Shown here: one piece after another, positions 8,640 to 17,592 of the stretch
Layout of the letters: each line of letters opens with the position of its first letter
Position numbering within the stretch: position 1 is the first letter of the stretch
Assembly (NCBI GenBank): GCA_041915365.1
Contig: JAYSBP010000008.1
Location: forward strand, 1 to 64,000
Direction of reading: 5' to 3'
Length of the DNA stretch: 64,000 bases
DNA from: UBA6016 sp041915365
Lineage (GTDB): Bacteria > Campylobacterota > Campylobacteria > Campylobacterales > UBA6016
Notes under the pieces: generated by a model
The model's database searches: none
What the model was told of the DNA's origin: nothing
Seen by the model: the letters and a program-made list of their open reading frames with translations, nothing else
Translations under genes and position numbers: made by a program

Positions 8640-10198
8640 TACTCTCCAACCTCGATAGATATTTCACCTATGTATTTGCTGATATTTGCCTCTTTTGTTA
8701 TCTTGACTGCCGATATTTTGTTTTGTTCACCAAGCCATAATCTTTTAGCAAAACCGCTTATGAGCGTAGGCTCTTTTGCGCTACATTCTATTTTGATATT
8801 GCTGGAGTTGATGTCGATTGCCCTTAATGAAACGGAGGCACTTGAAGCGGTTGTTGATATTTTTGCCACACTAGAGGAGACACCTTTGGTATTTAGACGC
8901 CTAGATTCCAAATCTTTTAGGAGGGCAATAGTATCGGTATATTTTTTAGCTTCATCCGCACTTTTTTTTGTTAGCTCATCTTGCTCTTTTTGCGCCGCCG
9001 TTTTTTTGGATTCTATCTCTTGTCTCTGGGCTTTTAGCGGTATTAGTTCCTTATTCGCCTGAGTGGTCGCAAAAGAATAGTATAGATTTGCCACGCTCAC
9101 ATTGTAAAGCGGATAGGCAAACGCCAGAAGCAGAGAAGCCGCAGAGGCAACTATAAATTTACCGGCGTATCTTTTTAAAAACGGAGGAGGGCGCATAAAC
9201 GTAGAAAAATTCAGATGTTTGTAATGTTCGATGTCGTGAGTGTAGGCAAATAGCATCAGCTTTGTCGACATATCTACGAAGCCATCTGTTTTTAGGCCTA
9301 GATTGAACTCAAAGTGCTTAAATGGGGTCTCAAAATACTCTTTTGCTATCTCTGTGATATTGGCTATATTTCCATGCTCTGTGGCTATGTATATCGCCTC
9401 ATATCCGTTTATCTGATTTATCCTTTTCGCATGTACCAGAACATCAGATATGGAGGCAAAAAACTCTCCTATCAAAGCCTTGAAGCCTACAGCATACTCT
9501 TGCTTTTTTTCTCTAAAATCTATATTGGTTAGTATCTTAATAAAATCATCTAGCCCTACACGCTCTCCTAGATGTTCGGAAAATCTGTCGCCAAGAGTCT
9601 TAATACTAGCCCTGATGGTTTTCGAGTATGTGTAATTTCCGTTTTGATAAACGCATAGATATGCGCTGTCATTGTATAGATATATGAAGGCAAAAGTTGC
9701 CGAATCGCTCAGAAAATTTTTTGTAAATAGTGTTTTGATTGCCGTTTGAGGTAAAAATACAAAGTCTGTGTATCGACCTGATATATTCGATAGTCTTTGT
9801 TCTATTGCCTGATATGCTGCTACGTATGCGTGATATCTCTTTGTCTCCGGATTATCATCGACGGATATTCCAGCCTCTTCGTAGCATATTTTGTACTCAA
9901 GGCTAGGCTCCAATCCAAGCTCATCGAACAGCTTTAGCTCTATCGCCTCATAGGCGTCGTTGCCATCTAAAAATCTATTTATTTCAACATTTTCTATTAC
10001 TAGGTCGTCTAGCTGGATAAATGATATTATGTTTGATTTTTGGTTTGGTTCTGTGGCTGGACGGATTGTTTGTCTTTGGTATTCATAAAAGTTGAGAGAA
10101 GAGGGCGAATATAGGCAAATCGACGATGAGCCGCCGTGTTTTGTGCGTAAAGGAAGCTTGAATGATTTTAAAAAATCAAGATTCAAAGTCATACCCAT
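8639..10198 (-). CDS. GspL-like protein: PilM-like cytoplasmic domain joined to PilN-like membrane segment
   Basis: A 519-residue protein with a large cytoplasmic region (about 1-340), one transmembrane helix (about 346-366), a strong coiled coil (about 375-430) and a small C-terminal periplasmic domain. This is a GspL layout: an actin-like PilM equivalent fused to a PilN equivalent. It is the first gene of the secretion block and overlaps the end of era by 23 bp, so the block has no obvious promoter of its own. The actin-like fold is inferred from position and length, because I see no clear nucleotide-binding signature. Confidence 0.7.
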   Translation of the reverse strand: MGMTLNLDFLKSFKLPLRTKHGGSSSICLYSPSSLNFYEYQRQTIRPATEPNQKSNIISFIQLDDLVIENVEINRFLDGNDAYEAIELKLFDELGLEPSLEYKICYEEAGISVDDNPETKRYHAYVAAYQAIEQRLSNISGRYTDFVFLPQTAIKTLFTKNFLSDSATFAFIYLYNDSAYLCVYQNGNYTYSKTIRASIKTLGDRFSEHLGERVGLDDFIKILTNIDFREKKQEYAVGFKALIGEFFASISDVLVHAKRINQINGYEAIYIATEHGNIANITEIAKEYFETPFKHFEFNLGLKTDGFVDMSTKLMLFAYTHDIEHYKHLNFSTFMRPPPFLKRYAGKFIVASAASLLLAFAYPLYNVSVANLYYSFATTQANKELIPLKAQRQEIESKKTAAQKEQDELTKKSADEAKKYTDTIALLKDLESRRLNTKGVSSSVAKISTTASSASVSLRAIDINSSNIKIECSAKEPTLISGFAKRLWLGEQNKISAVKITKEANISKYIGEISIEVGE

Positions 10199-11066
10199 AT
10201 TCGGCTAGTCCTTTTTTGTCTGTAGTCCAATTCTTATTTGTTTTTACGAATAATTCCAAATGTATCTTTTTTTGTGCAAATTTTTCAAGTGCGATTCTAG
10301 CTTTTGTCCCTATCCGCTTGACGGTTTGGCCACCTTTGCCGACTATCATCGCTTTTTGAGAGTCTTTATTAGCTATGACTGTCGCATACACTTTGTCTAT
10401 TTTATCGCTCTCTTCGATTTTATTTATCACGACATCCGTTTCATACGGTATTTCATCACTAAGGCCGTTAAACAGTTCCTCTCTGATAATCTCTTTGTAT
10501 ATGTCCCGGATATTTTGGTCGGTTAGAAGCTCTGGGTCATAAAGGTATGGAGAGTCAGGCAAGTATTTGACCGCAGTATCCAGTATCTCTTTTTTACCGC
10601 TTTCTTTTGTTGCACTTATCGGTATTAGGGCTAAAAATCCGTTTTCATATCCGTTTAGTTCTTCCATAGTTGCAAGTAGTTTGTCGTGTGTCAGCATATC
10701 TATTTTGTTGAGTAGCAGAATATGTGGTTTATTCTCGGAGATGGACAAAAACTCCTCATAATCTCTTTTTGCAAACCTAGCGTCGGCGATAAAAAGCACC
10801 AAATCGGCATCGCTAACAGCCTTTATCGCTTCCCCTAGCATATATTCATTTAGCAGTTTTTTGCCTGTCTGAAGCCCTGGAGTATCAATCAGTACTATCT
10901 GTGCATCATTGTGCATCAGTATACCTTTTAGCCTCTTTCTTGTTGCGTTGGCTTTGTGGCTTACGAGCATTATTTTTTCACCGACTAGCCAGTTGAGAAG
11001 TGTGCTTTTACCTGCATTTGGTTTGCCGATAACTGCGACAAAGCCGCATTTTGTATTTGTGCTCAA
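10176..11066 (-). CDS. era: GTPase Era, 16S rRNA maturation factor
   Basis: Essential Ras-like GTPase that binds the 3' end of 16S rRNA during 30S assembly. The 296 residues show G1 GKPNAGKS at 14-21, G3 DTPG near 60, G4 NKID near 125, and a C-terminal KH domain with GKGGQTVKRIG. Its start overlaps hslU by 4 bp and its end overlaps the GspL-like gene by 23 bp. Length and motifs are normal. Confidence 0.97.
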   Translation of the reverse strand: MSTNTKCGFVAVIGKPNAGKSTLLNWLVGEKIMLVSHKANATRKRLKGILMHNDAQIVLIDTPGLQTGKKLLNEYMLGEAIKAVSDADLVLFIADARFAKRDYEEFLSISENKPHILLLNKIDMLTHDKLLATMEELNGYENGFLALIPISATKESGKKEILDTAVKYLPDSPYLYDPELLTDQNIRDIYKEIIREELFNGLSDEIPYETDVVINKIEESDKIDKVYATVIANKDSQKAMIVGKGGQTVKRIGTKARIALEKFAQKKIHLELFVKTNKNWTTDKKGLAEYGYDFES

Positions 11067-12391
11067 AGAATATACCTTGCGTGATCTATGTTTTCTACTA
11101 TATTTGACAACTTATTGTTGACAAGTTCTTGCGTAATTGAGATGCTATCGCCGCTCATTGTATCGGCTTCAAAGCTAATATCTTCCATCACTTTTTCTAT
11201 AATGGTGTGAAGTCTTCTTGCCCCAATGTCTTCAGTCTTTTCATTGGCTTTTTGTGCAAGGCTAGCCATTGCTCTTATGGCATCATCCTCAAAGATAACC
11301 TCTACGTTCTCTGTTTTTAGCAAAGCTGAATACTGTTTCAAAATAGAATTTTTTGGTTTTGTAAGTATGTCGTACATCGCAGCTTCATCTAGGGATTCCA
11401 TCTCGACCCTTAGCGGAAATCTACCCTGTAATTCCGGTATTAAGTCGCTTGGCTTTGTAAGATGAAATGCACCTGCGCCGATGAATAATATATGGTCGGT
11501 GTTTATCTGCCCCAGCTTCGTCGATACCGATGAGCCTTCGATGATAGGCAGCAAATCTCTTTGCACCCCTTCTTTGCTAGGGTCTTGTCTTGATGAGGTA
11601 GAAGAGCTGACTGCTATTTTGTCTATCTCATCTATGAAGATTATCCCTTCTTCTTCCGTTCTTCTTATCGCCTCTGTTTTTATCGCCTCGTTATCGATGA
11701 GCTCCTCGGCAGCTTCATGTTCAAAAGCCGTTATAGCCTCTTGCACGTCGACCTCCTTTTTGAGCTCTTTTTTCTCCATTCCGCCAAGAAGTTTCGAAAA
11801 AGATTCTTGGATTTTAGCGACCTCGAGTGGCAAATTCGTGTCGTAGCTTTCACTTTGTGACTTTGATACTTCTATTTCAACTCGTAGATTTGCCGTATCG
11901 CCCGATGATATTTTCTCTTTCATCTTTGCAACAGCTTTTTTGTGTTCAGCCTTTTTTTCTTCGCTTGCCCCCGTAGGTGGCTCCGGTATTAGTTTTAGCG
12001 CTATTTTGTCGATTGCTAGCTCTTTTATCTTCGGAGCTATTTTTTCTTTGTGCTCTTTTTTGACTAGGTTATAAGAAGCCAGCGTAAGATCTCTTACCAT
12101 TGACTCTACATCTCTGCCGACAAAGCCTACCTCTGTGTACTTACTCGCTTCTACTTTGATAAACGGAAGAGCAAATCTTTTTGATAATCTTCTAGCAATC
12201 TCAGTTTTGCCGACTCCGGTTGGGCCTATAAGAAGTATATTTTTTGGGACTATGTCCTCTTGCATCTCTTTTGCCAGCTTTAGCCTGCGCATTCTATTTC
12301 GAAGAGCTATTGCAATTATTTTTTTAGCATCTTTTTGACCTATGACATGCTCGTCTAGTACCGATACAATCTCTTTTGGGGTTAGGTTCAA
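11063..12391 (-). CDS. hslU: HslU, ATPase subunit of the HslVU protease
   Basis: AAA+ unfoldase that feeds proteins to HslV. The Walker A motif GPTGVGKT is at 56-63 and Walker B is in IIFIDEIDKIA. The intermediate domain lies between them and the C-terminus ends in a hydrophobic YIL tail, the kind that docks into HslV. At 442 residues the length is normal. The gene starts 4 bp after hslV and overlaps era by 4 bp. Confidence 0.97.
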   Translation of the reverse strand: MNLTPKEIVSVLDEHVIGQKDAKKIIAIALRNRMRRLKLAKEMQEDIVPKNILLIGPTGVGKTEIARRLSKRFALPFIKVEASKYTEVGFVGRDVESMVRDLTLASYNLVKKEHKEKIAPKIKELAIDKIALKLIPEPPTGASEEKKAEHKKAVAKMKEKISSGDTANLRVEIEVSKSQSESYDTNLPLEVAKIQESFSKLLGGMEKKELKKEVDVQEAITAFEHEAAEELIDNEAIKTEAIRRTEEEGIIFIDEIDKIAVSSSTSSRQDPSKEGVQRDLLPIIEGSSVSTKLGQINTDHILFIGAGAFHLTKPSDLIPELQGRFPLRVEMESLDEAAMYDILTKPKNSILKQYSALLKTENVEVIFEDDAIRAMASLAQKANEKTEDIGARRLHTIIEKVMEDISFEADTMSGDSISITQELVNNKLSNIVENIDHARYIL

Positions 12392-12395
12392 TGAA

Positions 12396-12929
12396 TTACT
12401 CCAGCGTGAGAATGGATATGTTTTTGTTGGTATATATACAAAGTTCGCCTGCTATTTTGAGCGACTCTTCTACAAGTTCTTTTGGCTCTAGTTGTGAGTG
12501 CTTGGCAAGTGCTTTGGCGGCAGAAATAGCGAAGTTACCACCGCTCCCTATAGCTGCTAACATACCATCCTCAGGCTCAACGACATCACCGTTTCCCGTG
12601 AGAATAAATATTTTCTCTTTACTTAATACTATCATCATAGCTTCAAGCCTGCGGAGAACTTTGTCTTTTCGCCATTCCTTTGAGAATTCAACTACTGATT
12701 TTAGAAGGTCGCCTTTTTTGTTGGCTAGCATATTCTCAAACATATCAAAAAGGGTGAATGCGTCTGCCGTGCTTCCAGCAAATCCTGCAAGAATTTTACC
12801 TTCATGCAGTTTTCTGATTTTGACGGCGTTTGATTTGAGTACGGAGTTGCCGAATGTTACCTGTCCATCGCCGCCTATGACGGCTTTACCGTCTTTTAGG
12901 CACGCTAGGATGGTTGTTGCTTCAAACAC
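12396..12929 (-). CDS. hslV: HslV, peptidase subunit of the HslVU protease
   Basis: Threonine peptidase of the proteasome-beta type that forms the chamber capped by HslU. It has 177 residues. The N-terminus MFEATTILA leaves a short propeptide, so the nucleophile would be Thr5 after processing, as I recall for Campylobacter HslV. GGDGQVTFGN and the GSGGNFA segment are characteristic. It lies 3 bp after rplI and 4 bp before hslU. Confidence 0.97.
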   Translation of the reverse strand: MFEATTILACLKDGKAVIGGDGQVTFGNSVLKSNAVKIRKLHEGKILAGFAGSTADAFTLFDMFENMLANKKGDLLKSVVEFSKEWRKDKVLRRLEAMMIVLSKEKIFILTGNGDVVEPEDGMLAAIGSGGNFAISAAKALAKHSQLEPKELVEESLKIAGELCIYTNKNISILTLE

Positions 12930-12932
12930 AGA

Positions 12933-13379
12933 CTAAATCGCCTCTATTGTAAGGTGTAGTTTGGCGTGGATACCGTGCCCCATTTTGAGGTCAAGGTCGT
13001 ATGCGCCCGTCGCTTTAATTGCACCGTGATGCTCGATACTTTTTTTGTCTATTTCTATGCCGTGTTGTTTTTTGAGCTCCTCGGCTATTTCGTCTTTTGT
13101 GATAGAGCCAAACAATGCGCCGTTTGCCCCTGTTTTTGTCTTGATAACAAGTTTTACACCTTCAAGTTTTGCTTTTGCTTCATTTAGCTTTGCTATCTCC
13201 GCCGCTTCTTGTTCTTTTTTGGCTCTCTCTCCCGCTTCCCATTGTTTCATAACCGCAGGCGTAGCTAGTTTGGCAAGTCCTTTGCCTATTAGGAAGTTGT
13301 TGCCGTAACCGTCTTTTACCTCTTTTATCTCTCCGGCTTTACCTAGCGCTTTTACGTCTTTTATTAGTAGAACTTTCAT
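12933..13379 (-). CDS. rplI: 50S ribosomal protein L9
   Basis: Ribosomal protein bL9, 148 residues. The N-terminal RNA-binding domain begins MKVLLIKDVKALGKAGE and contains GYGNNFLIGKGLA. A long connecting helix rich in Ala, Glu and Lys (about 45-80) leads to the C-terminal domain. The start shares one base with the end of lon, and hslV follows after 3 bp. Confidence 0.97.
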   Translation of the reverse strand: MKVLLIKDVKALGKAGEIKEVKDGYGNNFLIGKGLAKLATPAVMKQWEAGERAKKEQEAAEIAKLNEAKAKLEGVKLVIKTKTGANGALFGSITKDEIAEELKKQHGIEIDKKSIEHHGAIKATGAYDLDLKMGHGIHAKLHLTIEAI

Positions 13380-15790
13380 TATTTTGCCTCCAATGCATAT
13401 TTTAATACTTCATCTATCGTTTTTACAGGAATAATCTGCATATTTTCTTTAACCTCGTCCGGTATATCAGGGAGGTCTCTATCATAATTTTTTTGCGGTA
13501 TCAGAGCTGTTTTTATTTGCGATTTATACGCGGCAATCAATTTTTCTTTTAAGCCGCCTATAGCCGTCACTTTGCCAGTCAGTGTTATCTCTCCAGTCAT
13601 TGCCACTGATGAGTTGACTTTGCGTTCCGTTAGTATCGACGATATAACAGTTGCCATAGCTATGCCCGCACTTGGCCCGTCTTTTGGTGTTGCGCCGTCC
13701 GGGACGTGTATGTGTAGGTTGTAGCAGTCATACAGGCTTGGTCTATTGCCTTTTTCATCAGCTATACAGACTGAGTCTATGATTTTTTTCTCCACCTTTA
13801 GCTTTCCGCTATCTATGAGTGTCTTGACGACGGTATATGCTATCCTTGCGGACTCTTTCATTACATCGCCGAGACTTCCAGTCAGTTCTACAGCCCCTTT
13901 GCCCTTTATCTTGACGGCTTCTATCTTGAGCACATCTCCGCCGACTGCAGTCCAAGCAAGGCCGTTTACTACGCCGACTTGATTTTTTTTGTCTACCTCT
14001 TCGTATTCAAAGACGGTTTTATCGAGAAAATCTTTTAGGTTTTTGGAATTTATAGTTACTTTTTGTACTTTTTCTTCCAAAATGATTTTTGCCGCTTTTC
14101 TAGCTATTGCCGCTATTTGTCGCCTTAGATTTCTGACTCCGGCTTCTCTGGTGTATTTTTCTATCACCTCTTTCAAGACGGCAACAGGCATTGAGAGTTC
14201 ATTTGCTTTTAAGCCGTGTTTTTTTAGCTCTTGTGGCACAAGATATTTTTTTGCTATTTCATATTTTTCTTGCGGAGTATATGAGCTTACCTCGATAAAC
14301 TCCATCCTATCCCTAAGCGGAGCAGGGATACTTGAGGCGTCGTTTGCCGTAGCTATAAATACTGCACTTGAAAGGTCAATATTGAAATTTAGGTAATAAT
14401 CCCTAAATTTATCATTTTGCTCAGGGTCTAGTATTTCAAGTAACGCCGCCGTAGGGTCGCCTCTCATACTTCTGCCGACTTTGTCTATTTCGTCAAGCAC
14501 TATCACGGGGTTCATCTGCTTTGCATTTATTAGCCCCTGTATCAGTCTGCCCGGCATCGCTCCTACGTATGTTCTCCTGTGTCCTCTTAGCTCGTTGACA
14601 TCTTCCAGTCCACCTAGGGCTACACGGACCAGCTCTCTTTTGAGTGCTTTTGCTATCGAGTTTGCAAGGCTTGTCTTGCCGACGCCCGGAGGCCCTATGA
14701 AGCACAGTATTGCCCCTTTTGCATCTTTGCTTTTTGTCCCTCTAAGCTCCAAAAGTTCTTTTACCGCAAAAAATTCGACTATTCTTTTTTTCGGTTTCTC
14801 TAGCGAAAAATGGTCTTCATCTAGTGTTTTTGCGACTTTCGAGACCTCTAGCTTTGCTTTTGAGACTTTACCATAAGGGAGTTCGAGGACGTATTCGATA
14901 TATGTCTGAAGGACATTCGCATCGCCGCTGTCTGGGTGCATACGCCCGAGCTTTTCAAGCTGTTTTTTTGCCTCTTTGTACGCATCTTCGTACATGAACG
15001 GCTTGATGGCTTCTAGCCTTTTGCCATATTCCTCTAATTCCTCTTGACGGCTAGTATCTTCGCCAAGCTCTTTTCTGATTTGTTTTAGCTGTTCTTTTAG
15101 GAAATACTCTTTGTTTACTTTGTCCATTTTGTCGTGGACTTTTGCCCGTATCTCTTTTTGTAGTTTTGCACCCTCTGTTTCGTCTATGATATGTTCTATT
15201 AGCTTCATAAGCCTTTTTTCGACATCTTGCTCGATAAATAAATCATGCGCATCGTCTTTTTGAAGTTTCATAGAGCTGCTTATGAGGTCTGCTATACGGT
15301 TTGGCTCATGGTTTTCATTAATAGTTTTCAGCAGGTCTGGCGGGAAATATCCTGCGACAGCAGAGAGGGATTTGACGTGCTCTCTGAGATTTGCAAGTAC
15401 CGCTTCAACCCTTTGCTCATTGTAAGGATGTGTTTTGATAGTATCGACCACCGCAAGAAGTGGATTATCGCCCAAACGTTCTACGATATGCCCTCTTGCC
15501 AACCCTTGGAATAGCACCTTGACTCTTCCGTCTGGGAGGACTATCTTTCTTATGATTGAGCCTATAACGCCTGATTCATAAATACTATCAAAAGTATTTT
15601 CACCTTCCATACCAGTTTTTGAATGGCATACCAGTATTAGTGAGTTGTTTTCAACGGCAAAGCTAGCCGCTTTTATCATCTTTTCGTCAGACAAGAAGAG
15701 TGGGGCTATCATGAACGGATATAAAAATATTTCGTCTTCTATAACTATCGGCAGACTTGCCGGAAACGAACCGTAATTTGAAAGTTGCAT
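13379..15790 (-). CDS. lon: ATP-dependent protease Lon
   Basis: Cytosolic AAA+ serine protease for damaged and regulatory proteins. The 803 residues show the LonN substrate domain (about 1-210), a coiled region, the AAA module with Walker A GPPGVGKT at about 366-373, and the P domain. Catalytic Ser lies in DGPSAGIAM at about 707 and the catalytic Lys in the GGLKEKL segment at about 748. The gene follows bamD by 33 bp and shares one base with rplI. All key residues are present. Confidence 0.97.
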   Translation of the reverse strand: MQLSNYGSFPASLPIVIEDEIFLYPFMIAPLFLSDEKMIKAASFAVENNSLILVCHSKTGMEGENTFDSIYESGVIGSIIRKIVLPDGRVKVLFQGLARGHIVERLGDNPLLAVVDTIKTHPYNEQRVEAVLANLREHVKSLSAVAGYFPPDLLKTINENHEPNRIADLISSSMKLQKDDAHDLFIEQDVEKRLMKLIEHIIDETEGAKLQKEIRAKVHDKMDKVNKEYFLKEQLKQIRKELGEDTSRQEELEEYGKRLEAIKPFMYEDAYKEAKKQLEKLGRMHPDSGDANVLQTYIEYVLELPYGKVSKAKLEVSKVAKTLDEDHFSLEKPKKRIVEFFAVKELLELRGTKSKDAKGAILCFIGPPGVGKTSLANSIAKALKRELVRVALGGLEDVNELRGHRRTYVGAMPGRLIQGLINAKQMNPVIVLDEIDKVGRSMRGDPTAALLEILDPEQNDKFRDYYLNFNIDLSSAVFIATANDASSIPAPLRDRMEFIEVSSYTPQEKYEIAKKYLVPQELKKHGLKANELSMPVAVLKEVIEKYTREAGVRNLRRQIAAIARKAAKIILEEKVQKVTINSKNLKDFLDKTVFEYEEVDKKNQVGVVNGLAWTAVGGDVLKIEAVKIKGKGAVELTGSLGDVMKESARIAYTVVKTLIDSGKLKVEKKIIDSVCIADEKGNRPSLYDCYNLHIHVPDGATPKDGPSAGIAMATVISSILTERKVNSSVAMTGEITLTGKVTAIGGLKEKLIAAYKSQIKTALIPQKNYDRDLPDIPDEVKENMQIIPVKTIDEVLKYALEAK

Positions 15791-15823
15791 CGTAGGTAGC
15801 TCCGAATAAATTATTTTATTGTT

Positions 15824-16492
15824 TTACTGAAGTTGTACTTCAAAAAGTGCCCTATACCAAGGCGTATGCGCTTTTTCATATTTTATACCGTCAAGCCAGC
15901 TGACGTTTGCATCGGCTCTATATTTTTTTGCGGCATCGGGCTTGTCTATTCTGTCGTATAGTCCAGCTATGTTTTCATTGATTGCTTTGTTAGCCAAAGA
16001 GAGTTTCAGAAGTATGGTCTGTGCATAAGGCTTATATACCGAATACGGATACTCTTTTATGAAATCCTCTACGTCTTTTTGCGTATCTAAAATGAGCTGT
16101 TGGTCTCTATTTGCTTTTTTGAACGCCAAAAAGTTGGCTTTTACTTTTAGATATCTTGCAAATTCTACATTTTTCTTATCGCCGTATCTCTTGATATATT
16201 CGTCTAGATAGTGATTTGCCAGCAAATATTCTTCGTTATCCATGTGTGCTTGCGCCATTATTAGCATTGCTTCTTGGATTAGCGGCGAGCGTATGTGTTC
16301 ACTTTGAAGTGACGTAAACATCTTGTCCGCTTGCTCCAAGTCTCCCCTCATAGTTTCCTTGACCATTTTTTGATACCAGTAGTCGGCAGGCTTGTTATAT
16401 TCCTCTTGTTTGGCTGAACACCCTAGAAGTACGAAGCTGGCAGTAAGTGCCAAAGCGGTATTTTTGATTGATAAAGCTGGATGTCTGTTCAT
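15824..16492 (-). CDS. bamD: BamD-family outer-membrane assembly lipoprotein
   Basis: Lipoprotein of the BAM complex that helps insert beta-barrel proteins. The 222 residues start with a lipoprotein signal ending in LLGC (lipidated Cys25). Several TPR-like helical repeats follow, including the segment around YLLANHYLDEYIKRYGDKKN. It is the first gene of the minus-strand run; lon follows after 33 bp. From memory, C. jejuni also places a BamD-like lipoprotein gene beside lon, with proC close by. Confidence 0.88.
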   Translation of the reverse strand: MNRHPALSIKNTALALTASFVLLGCSAKQEEYNKPADYWYQKMVKETMRGDLEQADKMFTSLQSEHIRSPLIQEAMLIMAQAHMDNEEYLLANHYLDEYIKRYGDKKNVEFARYLKVKANFLAFKKANRDQQLILDTQKDVEDFIKEYPYSVYKPYAQTILLKLSLANKAINENIAGLYDRIDKPDAAKKYRADANVSWLDGIKYEKAHTPWYRALFEVQLQ

Positions 16493-16627
16493 TTTAGTTG
16501 TGCCTCGAGTACCGTATTTAAAATCTTGTTGTCGCCAATGTTAGCTTACTTTTGCTTTAAATGTTTGTAGTATTCGAGGTATGAGTGGTTGTTACTTTAT
16601 TGTGTAGCCGAGTTCTTTAATATTTAT

Positions 16628-16633
16628 TATAAT
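16628..16633 (+). promoter_or_regulatory. proC: Candidate -10 box (TATAAT) in the proC upstream region
   Basis: A perfect TATAAT lies in an AT-rich stretch 139 bp before the proC start. Campylobacterota housekeeping promoters rely mainly on the -10 box with T-rich upstream DNA, and this site fits. Transcription would start near 16640 and give a leader of about 130 nt. Confidence 0.45.
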
Positions 16634-16640
16634 GTCAAAC

Positions 16641-16708
16641 ACAGCAAATAGCTGTTGAGATAGCGAAATAATTTAACATCCCCGCCTTTTACTCCTTGCA
16701 GGCGGGGA
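16641..16708 (+). promoter_or_regulatory. Leader with two hairpins upstream of proC (or a short ncRNA)
   Basis: Two inverted repeats follow the candidate promoter. The first is ACAGC-aaata-GCTGT, starting at about 16641. The second is a perfect 8-bp GC stem, TCCCCGCC at 16679-16686 with GGCGGGGA at 16701-16708, closing a 14-nt loop. The second stem is strikingly GC-rich for this genome. No U-run follows, so it is not a classic intrinsic terminator. The 279-bp gap otherwise holds no gene I can support. Confidence 0.4.
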
Positions 16709-16771
16709 GATTAAGATATTTAACTCAAGCTTTGATATTCTTCGTAAACGATTAATTATGAAGGAAGTTTT

Positions 16772-17545
16772 GTGTCATTTTTTAAAGAAACCGATACTTC
16801 TATTTTGCTTATCGGAGTCGGCAATCTTGGCGAAGCGCTGCTGGACGGTATGCTGAAAAAAGGGCTAAATGTAACAGCGGTGGTCCATAGTGAAGAAAAG
16901 GCAATCAAGCTAAATGAGTTTTACCCATCCCTAAAAATTGAAGTGGCCAAAAAAAGTATCAATATCGAGGGAAGAATTGTCGTTTTGGCAGTAAAGCCAA
17001 ACAGCTTTTACGATATTCGTTTTGAGGGGAGAGCAAAACTCTTTGTCTCCGTGATGGCGAAAGTATATATCGATGACCTAAAGTCCAGTGTCGATGCTGA
17101 TGCATATATTAGGGCAATGCCAAATCTGGCGGCAAGATGTGAAAAATCAGTCACTGCTGTTACCGGAAGTCACTCTGCGAGAATAGAAGCGTTAAGTCTT
17201 TTTGAATCGATCGGCAAAAGCGTATGGGTTGATACGGAAGATGAGCTAAATATCGCAACTGCTCTCGCCGGAAGTGCGCCTGCATTTTTGGCGATTGTCG
17301 CCGAGGCTTTGACTGACGGGGCTGTGAGGGCAGGGCTCAAAAGAGTGGTAGCCGAAGAGATGACAAAAGGGCTTTTTGACGGATTTGGTGCATTGCTTGA
17401 TGGCTCACACCCCGCAAAAATCAAAGAAGAGGTGATGAGCCCTAAGGGTACTACGGCGGCAGGGGTATTTGAACTAGAAAAAGACGGCGTGAGAGCTTCT
17501 TTTATGAAAGCTATCGAAGCGGCATATCTGAAGGCCTCTAAATAA
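16772..17545 (+). CDS. proC: Pyrroline-5-carboxylate reductase
   Basis: Last step of proline synthesis: NAD(P)H-dependent reduction of pyrroline-5-carboxylate. The 257 residues have a Rossmann start GVGNLGEALLDGM and the conserved C-terminal segment GSAPAFLAIVAEALTDGAVR. The start is GTG at 16772 with an AAGGAAG ribosome-binding site 7 bp ahead. An ATG at 16758 is out of frame. Confidence 0.95.
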   Translation: MSFFKETDTSILLIGVGNLGEALLDGMLKKGLNVTAVVHSEEKAIKLNEFYPSLKIEVAKKSINIEGRIVVLAVKPNSFYDIRFEGRAKLFVSVMAKVYIDDLKSSVDADAYIRAMPNLAARCEKSVTAVTGSHSARIEALSLFESIGKSVWVDTEDELNIATALAGSAPAFLAIVAEALTDGAVRAGLKRVVAEEMTKGLFDGFGALLDGSHPAKIKEEVMSPKGTTAAGVFELEKDGVRASFMKAIEAAYLKASK

Positions 17546-17552
17546 ACTTTGG

Positions 17553-17558
17553 TAGAAT
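17553..17558 (+). promoter_or_regulatory. murA: Candidate -10 box before murA
   Basis: TAGAAT lies in the 47-bp gap between proC and murA, preceded by TTTGG and followed by an AT-rich leader. It could give murA its own transcript. The proC stop is close enough for readthrough as well. Confidence 0.35.
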
Positions 17559-17592
17559 TCGCAAAAAATTTTTTAATTTAGGGTAAAAATAA

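Noticed and set aside
16679..16708. Rho-independent terminator
   Set aside because: The GC stem is strong, but neither strand has a U-run immediately after it. I kept it as a leader or ncRNA element.
16758..16771. ATG at 16758 as the proC start
   Set aside because: It is out of frame with proC. GTG 16772 has a well-placed AAGGAAG site.
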